NCBI GenBank assembly: GCA_964413425.1
Contig: CAYPST010000120.1
Span: forward strand, 1-12,252
Length of the DNA: 12,252 bases
Direction: 5' to 3'
Origin: DATFLS01 sp964413425
Lineage (GTDB): Bacteria > Fidelibacterota > JAANXI01
The notes under the pieces are model-generated. The model made no database searches, was not told the DNA's origin, and saw nothing but the letters and a program-made list of their open reading frames with translations. The stretch's first letter is position 1, and each line of letters opens with the position of its first letter. This document shows, piece after piece, positions 1-7,036 of this stretch. The translations under genes were made by a program, and so were the position numbers.

Positions 1-822
1 CTCGGTGGCAACGTGTATATCAATCATCCCACCTATCCGGATGTCCAGCGTTACTGTTATTACCGGAGACAATCCAGGCTCGAATACAGGTCATTTACCG
101 CAAGGACTCCCCTGTATGCCATCTGGGATGATCATGATTTTACCACGAATGACGCGTGGGGAGGACCGAAGACCTATACGCCTTCCTGGAAACCGGAGGT
201 ATGGAATATTTTTAAGGAAAATTGGAATAATCCCTACTATGCCTATGGCGAAAAGAAGCCGGGATGCTGGTTTGATTTTTCTCTCGGCGATGTGGATTTC
301 TTTATGCTGGACGGCAGGTATTACCGGATGGCGCCGGTGGCAAAGAATCGTTCCATGTTGGGACCGGTACAAAAAGAGTGGCTGTTTGAACGCCTCTCCG
401 ATTCTGAAGCCACCTTCAAAGTGATTGCATCGCCGGTTCCGTGGGCGTACGGAGTAAAACCAGGCAGTTCTGATCCTTGGCAGGGATACAAAATGGAGCG
501 TGAAGAAATTTTTTCATACATTGAAGAAAACCGGATTGAAGGAGTGATTCTTCTCTCGGCCGACAGACATCGTTCCGATGCCTGGAAAATTATCCGGGAG
601 CCGGCCTATCCTCTCTACGAATTTTCGAGTTCAAAATTAACCAATGTACATACGCACGGGTTGATGTCCGGAGCCCTGTTCGGCTACAATGAACAGTGTT
701 CTTTCGGGAAACTCGTATTTAACACCGCCATAGATGATCCGTCAGTTACATATCAGATCTATAATATTGATAATGAATTCATCCATGAAATAACTGTTCC
801 CAGGAGTGAGCTGGAGTTTTAA
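1..822 (+). CDS. PhoD-like metallophosphatase (3' part, start outside window)
   Basis: The reading frame is open to the left edge, so only the last 273 residues are seen. The frame ends with TAA at 820-822. Family markers visible: a WDDHDF-x-x-N motif (visible residues 42-50), which in PhoD-type phosphatases supplies Asp, His and Asn metal ligands; a VDFFMLDGRYYR stretch; a DPWQGY segment; and SADRHRSD (residues 186-193), matching the conserved GDRH ligand motif near the C-terminus. PhoD enzymes are usually exported, Ca/Fe-dependent phosphomonoesterases or phosphodiesterases. The signal peptide would lie outside the window. Relatives also include phospholipase D and other phosphodiesterases, so the substrate cannot be named. 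Beside sulfatases and a TonB receptor, a role in stripping phosphate from an imported polymer is possible but only inferred. About 620 bp separate it from the receptor gene, so it is probably a separate transcript. Confidence 0.88.
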   Translation, partial: LGGNVYINHPTYPDVQRYCYYRRQSRLEYRSFTARTPLYAIWDDHDFTTNDAWGGPKTYTPSWKPEVWNIFKENWNNPYYAYGEKKPGCWFDFSLGDVDFFMLDGRYYRMAPVAKNRSMLGPVQKEWLFERLSDSEATFKVIASPVPWAYGVKPGSSDPWQGYKMEREEIFSYIEENRIEGVILLSADRHRSDAWKIIREPAYPLYEFSSSKLTNVHTHGLMSGALFGYNEQCSFGKLVFNTAIDDPSVTYQIYNIDNEFIHEITVPRSELEF

Positions 823-1150
823 GCAGGGTCGGGCAGCACTTCCCGGCCGGATTGCGTTGATCAGCTCTTCCCCGGCAGAGAGCGTGGCTCCCCCTCGAGC
901 CCGCTGAACAGAACCATATTCATGTAGTCCGCACCACCAATGTAACACCTCGCTCGATTCACTAAATGGCTATCTCTCCTGCCAGGCCTTCTATTGGAAA
1001 CTCCACCGATATCGCCCGGGATCGTATTAAGCGAGGTATCCTTCAAACAGTGTCCGGATTTGTAACACTTATCGGCGCTTAGGTGCTTACCTGAGTTGCC
1101 CGTTTGTGCCCGTCAACACGGCGACATTCAACCGTTTAGACTACAAGTAC
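823..1150 (-). other. Unexplained structured, non-coding-looking block; possibly a decayed group II intron fragment
   Basis: This stretch directly after the phosphatase stop has no convincing gene on either strand. It is GC-rich near the phosphatase and full of short complementary pieces: ACCTCGCT at 947-954 matches AGCGAGGT at 1030-1037, and CTTAGGT/ACCTGAG around 1078-1095 closes on a GCTT loop. TGTAACAC occurs twice, near 941 and 1060. Read on the minus strand, the text (for example CAACTCAGGTAAGCACC, GAGCGAGGTGTTACA) reminds me of domain I of bacterial group II introns. I cannot point to the GTGYG start or a domain V, and there is no reverse transcriptase gene. If the idea is right, this is a truncated remnant. 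It could also be another structured RNA or eroded coding sequence. Confidence 0.2.
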
Positions 1151-1208
1151 CACTCTGAATATATTTGATGGCAAGATAATTGCACTAAATTTAAGAGAGG
1201 AAGAAAAA

Positions 1209-1292
1209 ATGGGGAGTTACTACACACGAGAACTGGTGATTGTGGATCTACCTCCTCCTCCACAATATATCACCAGTTCTCCTTCCATTTAA
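1209..1292 (+). CDS. Possible 27-residue leader peptide with PPPP motif
   Basis: ATG at 1209 follows a good ribosome binding site (GAGAGGAAG, 1195-1203). The frame runs 27 codons to TAA at 1290-1292. The predicted peptide starts MGSYYTRELVIVDL, has four successive prolines (CCT CCT CCT CCA, 1251-1262) and ends in SSPSI. Runs of three or more prolines are known to slow ribosomes without EF-P. Most of the proline run falls in the loop of the hairpin at 1228-1281, so a ribosome stalled there would hold that hairpin open. The position, about 155 bp before the TonB receptor start, and the good SD suggest a regulatory leader. The peptide matches no family I know. The ORF is short enough to be chance, and most of its sequence is also the hairpin. 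No convincing promoter is seen; the best is TTGATG (1165-1170) with TAAATT (1186-1191), whose 15-base spacing is too short. Confidence 0.3.
   Translation: MGSYYTRELVIVDLPPPPQYITSSPSI
1228..1281 (+). repeat. Strong stem-loop with CCTCCTCCT loop
   Basis: GAGAACTGGTGAT (1228-1240) is perfectly complementary to ATCACCAGTTCTC (1269-1281). The inner TGTGG (1241-1245) pairs with CCACA (1260-1264) across a 4-base ATAT bulge, leaving a 14-base loop (1246-1259). No T-run follows, so it is not a canonical intrinsic terminator. The loop holds CCTCCTCCT (1251-1259), complementary to the AGGAGG ribosome binding site of the receptor gene (1436-1441). The structure lies in the probable 5' untranslated region of the receptor transcript and inside the possible leader ORF. 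It could be a cis-acting regulatory structure, an mRNA stabiliser or a small mobile repeat. Confidence 0.6.
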
Positions 1293-1334
1293 CAATCGAC
1301 AAAGAATATAAACTGTTAAGGAGAAATGCATTCT

Positions 1335-1354
1335 CCCTGCGGCTTGCCGCAGGG
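1335..1354 (+). repeat. REP-like palindrome, copy 1
   Basis: Perfect 8-bp stem: CCCTGCGG (1335-1342), loop CTTG (1343-1346), CCGCAGGG (1347-1354). The minus-strand reading of the palindrome at 1401-1420 is the same apart from one swapped base pair, and its flanks agree (ATT before, GGGT after). This looks like a repetitive extragenic palindrome. Such elements are moved by RAYT (TnpA_REP) transposases encoded elsewhere in a genome, none of which is in this window. Confidence 0.6.
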
Positions 1355-1370
1355 TATCAGACTACATTTC

Positions 1371-1399
1371 TACCCTTCCCATCCAAAAGATGGAAGGTA
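1371..1399 (+). repeat. Imperfect stem-loop between the two palindromes
   Basis: TACCCTTCCCATC (1371-1383) pairs with GATGGAAGGTA (1389-1399) with two bulged C residues and a CAAAA loop. It sits between the two REP-like palindromes, so the whole segment 1335-1420 can fold into three consecutive hairpins. Alternatively the two outer palindromes can pair with each other, with this hairpin at the tip. That arrangement is typical of a REPIN (REP doublet). Confidence 0.45.
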
Positions 1400-1400
1400 A

Positions 1401-1420
1401 CCCTGGGGCAAGCCCCAGGG
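1401..1420 (-). repeat. REP-like palindrome, copy 2 (inverted)
   Basis: Perfect 8-bp stem: CCCTGGGG (1401-1408), loop CAAG (1409-1412), CCCCAGGG (1413-1420). Its loop is the reverse complement of the CTTG loop of copy 1, so the two copies face each other, with 46 bp between them. It ends 15 bases before the receptor gene's ribosome binding site and could affect translation initiation or mRNA decay. Confidence 0.6.
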
Positions 1421-1435
1421 AATTTGCAAGTTAAA

Positions 1436-1442
1436 AGGAGGG
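1436..1442 (+). promoter_or_regulatory. Strong ribosome binding site fixing the receptor start
   Basis: AGGAGGG at 1436-1442 sits five bases before ATG at 1448. This favours that ATG over the in-frame TTG at 1424, which would add eight residues (MQVKRREV) ahead of a normal signal peptide and has no ribosome binding site of its own. Confidence 0.85.
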
Positions 1443-1447
1443 AAGTC

Positions 1448-4400
1448 ATGAATCAATTGTTTTGGTACATTGAAAAAATTGGAATATGGGTTCTGCTGAT
1501 ATTATTGCCCATTTCCATGGTATTCGGGCAGACTGGGAAAATTGCCGGTCGTGTCGTCGACGCGGGAACGGGCGAGCCCCTGCCGGGAGTGAATGTCATT
1601 CTGGTTGGTACGCAACAGGGTGCTGCAACCAATGCGAATGGGTACTACTCCATTCTGAATGTTGGCCCGGGCAACTATGCCCTCAGGGCTTCGTACATAG
1701 GCTATGCGCAGACCACAGTAGAGCAGGTGAATGTTAATATCGATTTGACGACCACGGTGAACTTTCAACTGGAATCGCAGGCCATTGCCGGTCAGGAGGT
1801 GGTGATCGAAGCAGAGCAGCAGATTGTCCGGCCGGATATTTCAGCCAATGTTGCCAATGTCAGTACACAGCAGATGGAAAATCTCCCGGTAGTGAGTGTA
1901 GATGACGTGGTAGGATTGGAAGCAGGGGTGGAGCCCGGGCTTGCCGTGCGGGGCAGTGGCCAGGATGAAGTAAATTATATGGTGGACGGGATGACCCAAC
2001 GGGATGGCCGGGAAAATAATCCCTTCACCAGTATTGCCTATACCTCTGTGAAGGAGATCAAGATCCAGACGGGCGGATTTAATGCCGAGTACGGCAATGT
2101 GCGTTCCGGCCTGGTCAATATCGTAACAAAAGAGGGGCCGAAGAATAGCTATACCGGAGATCTCATGCTGCGGTACAGTCCCCCCCAGCGAGACTACTTT
2201 GGGAATCTTCCCAATCATCCGGATGGCTTCTGGATGCGGCCGTATGTCGATGATCCGGATTTGCCCAATGATGTCGACCCGGCGTTTGTGGGAACCCATA
2301 GCGAGGAGAGCGCCTGGGATAAATGGACCAGACGCCAGTATGAGAGCTTCGAAGGCTGGAACCAGGTGGTGAAGAAATTAAATGAGGACGGCGATCCCAA
2401 TAACGATTTTAATGTTGAACAGGTCCAGGAATTATTCTGGTGGCGGCACCGTAAACCGTTGGACGTCACCAAACCGGATTACGAAATGGATGCGAGTTTT
2501 GGCGGGCCGGTTCCGTTCGTAAGCCAATCTCTGGGAAACCTCCGATTCTTTGCCTCCTATCGAAACGAACAGCGCGCGTATTTCATTCCACAGATGCGGG
2601 ATGCGTATCTGGAGGATGTAGCCCGGTTGAAGCTCACTTCCAACATCACGGACAACATGAAGCTGCGGTTGGGAGGGATGTCCGGGGCGGAGCACGGGAT
2701 TCAGCCCAGCGGGACCGGCTTCCCGAATATGTTTAAGGGGGAAGTCCCCAAATATCCCTGGCAGGGAGGAGGGATGGTAGACCATGTGGCAGGAGGTAAC
2801 AGCGGCGGCGGTGCCGAGGTATTCGCCAACTGGACGGATAATCCGTCGGATGTCTACCGGAACTTTGTTGGCGCTGATCTGGTGCATACCCTCAGTTCCA
2901 ATACATTTTATGAGGTTCGCCTGCAAAGAATGTTCTCGGATTACAACACCTATCTTCCCGAATCCGCCTGGCGGAACCGGGATTCCGTGGCCACCACCAT
3001 TGGCGGCTTTCCCGTCGATGAAGCCCCATACGGCTACTGGATGGCAAATATGTTTACGGTCGGAAATATGGCTGTCGGCGGTCACTGGGCGAAAGCGCGG
3101 GATAGTTCTACGGTGGCCGTGTGGAGCGGCCGGTTTGATATCACCAGTCAGATCAATCACTTTTTCCAGCTGAAGGGTGGTCTCGAATACATCTATAATG
3201 ATTACAACATCAACCATGAACAGAAGGAATTATTCTTCACCAGTAGCACTGCCCCGAAATTCAAGTGGAACGAGGAACCGCGGCAGGCGGCAGCCTATTT
3301 ACAGTCCAAGCTGGAATTCGAACAGATTGTGGCCAACCTGGGACTCCGTCTCGATTATTGGGATGCGGCCACCAGATGGTATGATTATCAGGAATATACG
3401 AACGCGTTTTCCGCTATAATCGGGAAAGACCAACTCGACGAGGCGCTTGACAAGAAACCGACGGAAGCACTCACTTTTTTAAGCCCGCGACTGGGTGTCT
3501 CCTTCCCGGTGACGGCGAACAGCAAAATCTACTTTAATTATGGTCATTTTCGCCAGATGCTGAATCCCCACCAGCTCTTTATCGTGCGGGAGATTAATAC
3601 CGGCGCCGTTGATCGCATAGGTGACCCGAACCATCCCATGCCCCGAACGATCAATTACGAGCTGGGATTCGAACAGAATCTCCTGAATCAGTATCTGATT
3701 CGGATCAGCGGATACTATAAGGCGCTGGATGATCAACCCCGCACTGTGCGCTATATCAACTTGACCGGGCAGGTGGACTACAGGCGCACCGAACCGCTGA
3801 ATTACGAGGATATTCGGGGCGTGGAATTCACGTTACGGAAGAACACGGGCCGCTGGTTCCGTGGGTTTGCGAATTTCACTTACATGGCCAGGAAGACCGG
3901 GAATTTCGGATTCGGAGAGCAGTGGGAGAACCGGACCCAGCAGCGCGAATACGAACGAACTACCCGATCGCATTATGTGAATAAACTTGTTCCTGAGCCC
4001 TACGGTCGGTTTAATCTCGAGTTTCTCACACCCATGGAATTCGGTCCCCGGTTTGCCGGAGTGCATCCCATCGGGGATCTCCATCTCAGCCTCCTGGGCG
4101 AGTGGCGGGCCGGAAAAGCGTTTACCTGGACCGGAGAAGTGGAAATGCTAGGGGTTGAGAATAACGTCCGGTGGCGGGATTATTACAACCTGGATGTTCG
4201 CTTAATGAAGAATATCCAATTAGGGGGTACCTTGCGGGCACAGTTGTTTCTGGACATCTATAATATCTTTAATATCAAGCACCTGACCATGGGCGACACG
4301 TTCTTCGGGGCCGGCGGGTATGACTGGGAGTACTATATACGGTCGCTGCATCTGCCGGAGGATACCTTCGGAGGCAACGAGTCCCCTTATCCGATGATTT

Positions 4401-4687
4401 CCGGTAATGATCGGCCCGGTGATTACCGCAAAGCAGGTGCGGAGTTCGTACCCATCGAAATTGTCGACAATGTGGAAAGTGTTGGCGAGCCGCACACCAG
4501 GCCATTGTATTATGAGAAATCGAGTGGCCAGTATATGGTATGGTCGGAGGATTCCTGGAGCCAGGCCGATCAATCCAGAGTTGACCGGGTTATGGAAGAT
4601 AAGGCCTATATCGATATGCCCAATCTGGAATACTTACGGTTCCTGAATCCGCGGACGGTCAAATTTGGTATTCGATTCAGTTTTTAA
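1448..4687 (+). CDS. TonB-dependent receptor with carboxypeptidase-regulatory-like domain
   Basis: A 1079-residue outer-membrane receptor for energy-dependent uptake of a large substrate, driven by TonB-ExbBD. Residues 1-28 form a signal peptide (hydrophobic WVLLILLPISMVFG, cleavage near Gly27/Gln28). Residues about 30-110 form a carboxypeptidase-regulatory-like Ig fold (GRVVDAGTGEPLPGVNV...GYYSILNVGPGNY), typical of SusC/Oar-type receptors of the FCB group. Residues about 147-227 carry plug-domain text: LAVRGSGQDEVNYMVDG, then GGFNAEYGNVRSGLVNIVTK. The rest is beta-barrel, rich in alternating aromatic residues, and ends in GIRFSF with the terminal Phe that outer-membrane barrels use for Bam insertion. 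The next two genes follow closely (84 and 72 bp gaps). No SusD is adjacent. Substrate unknown; neighbouring sulfatases suggest a sulfated glycan or its fragments. Confidence 0.93.
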   Translation: MNQLFWYIEKIGIWVLLILLPISMVFGQTGKIAGRVVDAGTGEPLPGVNVILVGTQQGAATNANGYYSILNVGPGNYALRASYIGYAQTTVEQVNVNIDLTTTVNFQLESQAIAGQEVVIEAEQQIVRPDISANVANVSTQQMENLPVVSVDDVVGLEAGVEPGLAVRGSGQDEVNYMVDGMTQRDGRENNPFTSIAYTSVKEIKIQTGGFNAEYGNVRSGLVNIVTKEGPKNSYTGDLMLRYSPPQRDYFGNLPNHPDGFWMRPYVDDPDLPNDVDPAFVGTHSEESAWDKWTRRQYESFEGWNQVVKKLNEDGDPNNDFNVEQVQELFWWRHRKPLDVTKPDYEMDASFGGPVPFVSQSLGNLRFFASYRNEQRAYFIPQMRDAYLEDVARLKLTSNITDNMKLRLGGMSGAEHGIQPSGTGFPNMFKGEVPKYPWQGGGMVDHVAGGNSGGGAEVFANWTDNPSDVYRNFVGADLVHTLSSNTFYEVRLQRMFSDYNTYLPESAWRNRDSVATTIGGFPVDEAPYGYWMANMFTVGNMAVGGHWAKARDSSTVAVWSGRFDITSQINHFFQLKGGLEYIYNDYNINHEQKELFFTSSTAPKFKWNEEPRQAAAYLQSKLEFEQIVANLGLRLDYWDAATRWYDYQEYTNAFSAIIGKDQLDEALDKKPTEALTFLSPRLGVSFPVTANSKIYFNYGHFRQMLNPHQLFIVREINTGAVDRIGDPNHPMPRTINYELGFEQNLLNQYLIRISGYYKALDDQPRTVRYINLTGQVDYRRTEPLNYEDIRGVEFTLRKNTGRWFRGFANFTYMARKTGNFGFGEQWENRTQQREYERTTRSHYVNKLVPEPYGRFNLEFLTPMEFGPRFAGVHPIGDLHLSLLGEWRAGKAFTWTGEVEMLGVENNVRWRDYYNLDVRLMKNIQLGGTLRAQLFLDIYNIFNIKHLTMGDTFFGAGGYDWEYYIRSLHLPEDTFGGNESPYPMISGNDRPGDYRKAGAEFVPIEIVDNVESVGEPHTRPLYYEKSSGQYMVWSEDSWSQADQSRVDRVMEDKAYIDMPNLEYLRFLNPRTVKFGIRFSF

Positions 4688-4771
4688 CCAGTCTCATGGC
4701 ATACTTATTCTGATAGAGAGAACTCAATTCATCAATAAAGAGTAAAGCCATTAGCAAAAGCAGAGGATATT

Positions 4772-6964
4772 ATGAAATACAAAATATTTCGTTTTAATCT
4801 GAGGAATATGCTGAGGATAGCAGGCGTACTCTCAGTTGCTGTACTATTCCTCCTCTGGGATGTCCGGGAAGTTAGAGCGCAGGCGGAGAGAAAATGGTTG
4901 AACATTGGTGATTACCATCACCAGTATTCATCCACCGGAGCAGAACCCTCTAGCTCTATTAAACGAGATGGACAGTTCTGGCCAGGTTTATTCAAAGACA
5001 GGCGGCATGGAACGATGGTCAGGAACTCTGTGTGGATCGGGACAGCGAGTCATACGGACGAACGGGGTGATACCTATGCCCCCCGGCTAGCCCATGCCGG
5101 TCCGCGGACTTTCGGCATGGATACTCCCCAGGAATTTTTTCCCAAAACCATGCAGCTGATCGGTCGCTTTGAAAAACCGGAAGTGTATGTAGATAACCTC
5201 CAGAGTTTCGACCGAGCCGTGTTGCTCACGGGGGTTGATCCCTCCATGAAAGCGGCCAGAATGGTGGTTCGGGAAGCGAATACTATCCTTGGAGTCACGA
5301 TGAAAAACCGGGTCCGGGCATTCGGTCAGCAGTTCCACGACGACTATCATATTCATGAATATACCTTCATTAACACGGGCAATACCGATGCCGATCCCGA
5401 GATTGAACTTCCTGATCAGACATTGGAAGGAGTCTACTTCTATTACTCGTGTAAATTTAAGTTCTGGCAGGGGAATAACATTATGGGGCATGCCGGGACC
5501 AATACTATGGTGGATTACTTTGGTGATGGGATGGATCCCTATGAACCGGCCCTCCTGCTGTTTGAACCGCAGAATACCCCATTCAGGGCGTTTGCCGTCT
5601 GGCATGGGAAAACGCCATGGGAAGAATTCGATAATCTGGGGACTCCCGTGTGGACCGACGATTGGGGCAATGCCGTAGTAGAGGGCGACTCGGTGGGTCG
5701 TCTGGCTACCGCCTTCATGGCGTCCCGGTCGATTCTGCATGCCGATAAATCCGTTTCAGACAAATCCAATGATTTTTCCCAGCCTACCCATACCGGATTT
5801 GTCCGTGGAGGTGACCCAATTACAAATACAAACACCCCGTTTAATACCGCGCAGATGAAGGACGAATACGCCTATATGAGCATGGATCAGACGTATCGTG
5901 ATTACGGCAATCCGGGCCATGAATATCCGCATCACGCAGATATCGTTGCCCCGGACGAGCCGGCGGATGACTGGTACGAGCGGATGGCCAACCAGATAGA
6001 TGAACCCAGCCGGGGGCACTCGGGCGGATGGGTCCCGAACTTTTCGTTCGGCCCGTATACGATGGCGCCGGGTGACAGCGTCACCTTCATCTGGCTGGAA
6101 GGCATGCAGGGGCTCAGCCGTGAAGCTGCAATTGAGATCGGGAAGGCGTATAAGCGATCGGGCGGCGATGACGAGCTGCTCATCGAATATCAGGGAGTCT
6201 CACATACCAAGGATCGCTGGGTGCTTTCCTCGCGGGATTCCATCTTTAAAATGATTGCCAAGGCAACTGCGAACTTGCAGTCTGGTTACAATATCCCTCA
6301 TGCTCCGAAACCTCCGAAGACTTTCAATGTGTTCTCCGGACCGGATAGAATCACCCTGGAGTGGGAGGTATATGAGGATGCTGACCACACAGGATTCGAA
6401 ATCTATCGGACCCGGAACCGGTATCAGGGTGCGGTGGAAGATGCCTGGAAATACGAGAAAGCAGCTGAATTAGGACCAGATGCCCGGAGATACGAGGACA
6501 TGGAAGTGCAACGGGGGATCAGCTATTTTTATTATATCCAGTCTGTGGGAGAAGTCAACAATGATAACACCGGGATGACACCCACCGGCGTCCGGCTGCG
6601 CAGCAGTCGATACTACACGCAAACCTACGATCCGGCGCTGCTGACCCGGCCACCGGGGGAAGAAGCAGCTGATGCTCGAGTCGTCCCCAATCCCTATGTT
6701 CTGGAGGCAGATAAAAATGTGCGCTGGCCGGATCTCCAGGATAAGATCGGATTTCTTGAAATTCCCGGTCACTGCACGATTAAAATCTATGCGGAAGATG
6801 GCAGTCTGGTGGAAACCATAGACCATACTGATGGAAGTGGAGATGAGTATTGGGCTCTCACGACCTACGCGAATCAGGTGGTGGTGAGTGGACTCTATAT
6901 TGCAGTTATTGAGGATAAAGATTCCGGGGAGACCATCTACAGAAAATTTGTCATTCTGAGATAG
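4772..6964 (+). CDS. Secreted protein with fibronectin type III and C-terminal FlgD-like/T9SS-like domain
   Basis: A 730-residue exported protein; ATG follows a modest AGAGGA site. Residues 1-37 are a long signal peptide (basic start, hydrophobic VLSVAVLFLL, cleavage near AQA). Residues about 40-500 are a large region rich in Asp, Gly and aromatics that I do not recognise; MVRNSVWIG and YTFINTGNTDADPE look like beta-sandwich or binding-surface text. Residues about 510-605 form an FN3-like domain (PKTFNVFSGPDRITLEWE ... GFEIYRT ... YFYYIQSV). Residues about 634-730 form a FlgD-Ig-like/T9SS type A-like C-terminal domain, starting VVPNPYV, with TIKIYAEDGSLVETI and GLYIAVIED, ending RKFVILR. Proteins of this build commonly follow TonB receptors in FCB genomes. 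It probably acts as the receptor's partner at the surface or in the periplasm, in the place SusD takes in Bacteroides loci. This is inference; no catalytic motif was seen. Confidence 0.8.
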   Translation: MKYKIFRFNLRNMLRIAGVLSVAVLFLLWDVREVRAQAERKWLNIGDYHHQYSSTGAEPSSSIKRDGQFWPGLFKDRRHGTMVRNSVWIGTASHTDERGDTYAPRLAHAGPRTFGMDTPQEFFPKTMQLIGRFEKPEVYVDNLQSFDRAVLLTGVDPSMKAARMVVREANTILGVTMKNRVRAFGQQFHDDYHIHEYTFINTGNTDADPEIELPDQTLEGVYFYYSCKFKFWQGNNIMGHAGTNTMVDYFGDGMDPYEPALLLFEPQNTPFRAFAVWHGKTPWEEFDNLGTPVWTDDWGNAVVEGDSVGRLATAFMASRSILHADKSVSDKSNDFSQPTHTGFVRGGDPITNTNTPFNTAQMKDEYAYMSMDQTYRDYGNPGHEYPHHADIVAPDEPADDWYERMANQIDEPSRGHSGGWVPNFSFGPYTMAPGDSVTFIWLEGMQGLSREAAIEIGKAYKRSGGDDELLIEYQGVSHTKDRWVLSSRDSIFKMIAKATANLQSGYNIPHAPKPPKTFNVFSGPDRITLEWEVYEDADHTGFEIYRTRNRYQGAVEDAWKYEKAAELGPDARRYEDMEVQRGISYFYYIQSVGEVNNDNTGMTPTGVRLRSSRYYTQTYDPALLTRPPGEEAADARVVPNPYVLEADKNVRWPDLQDKIGFLEIPGHCTIKIYAEDGSLVETIDHTDGSGDEYWALTTYANQVVVSGLYIAVIEDKDSGETIYRKFVILR

Positions 6965-7036
6965 AAATGTACGAGAGAAATCTGCAATACCTATTCTGTT
7001 GAAAGGAATTTCAAGGGATAACTATGAGAGGCAATT

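Noticed and set aside
742..1046. Two short minus-strand frames after the phosphatase gene
   Set aside because: They overlap each other in different frames, have no convincing ribosome binding site and match no family; the block is better described as non-coding or decayed.
1335..1354. Intrinsic terminator of an upstream transcript
   Set aside because: GC-rich perfect stem but followed by GTATCAG rather than a T-run; its near-identical inverted partner favours a REP-type repeat.
1228..1420. CRISPR array in the repeat-rich leader
   Set aside because: Only two related palindromes, in inverted rather than direct orientation, with no regular spacers and no cas genes.
2432..3217. Open frame of 261 codons on the minus strand inside the receptor gene
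   Set aside because: It lies wholly antisense to a well-supported TonB receptor, its product matches no family and lacks a ribosome binding site; a codon-bias shadow.
5087..5740. Open frame of 217 codons on the minus strand inside the secreted protein gene
   Set aside because: Antisense shadow of a gene with signal peptide, FN3 and C-terminal domain; the predicted product is not protein-like.
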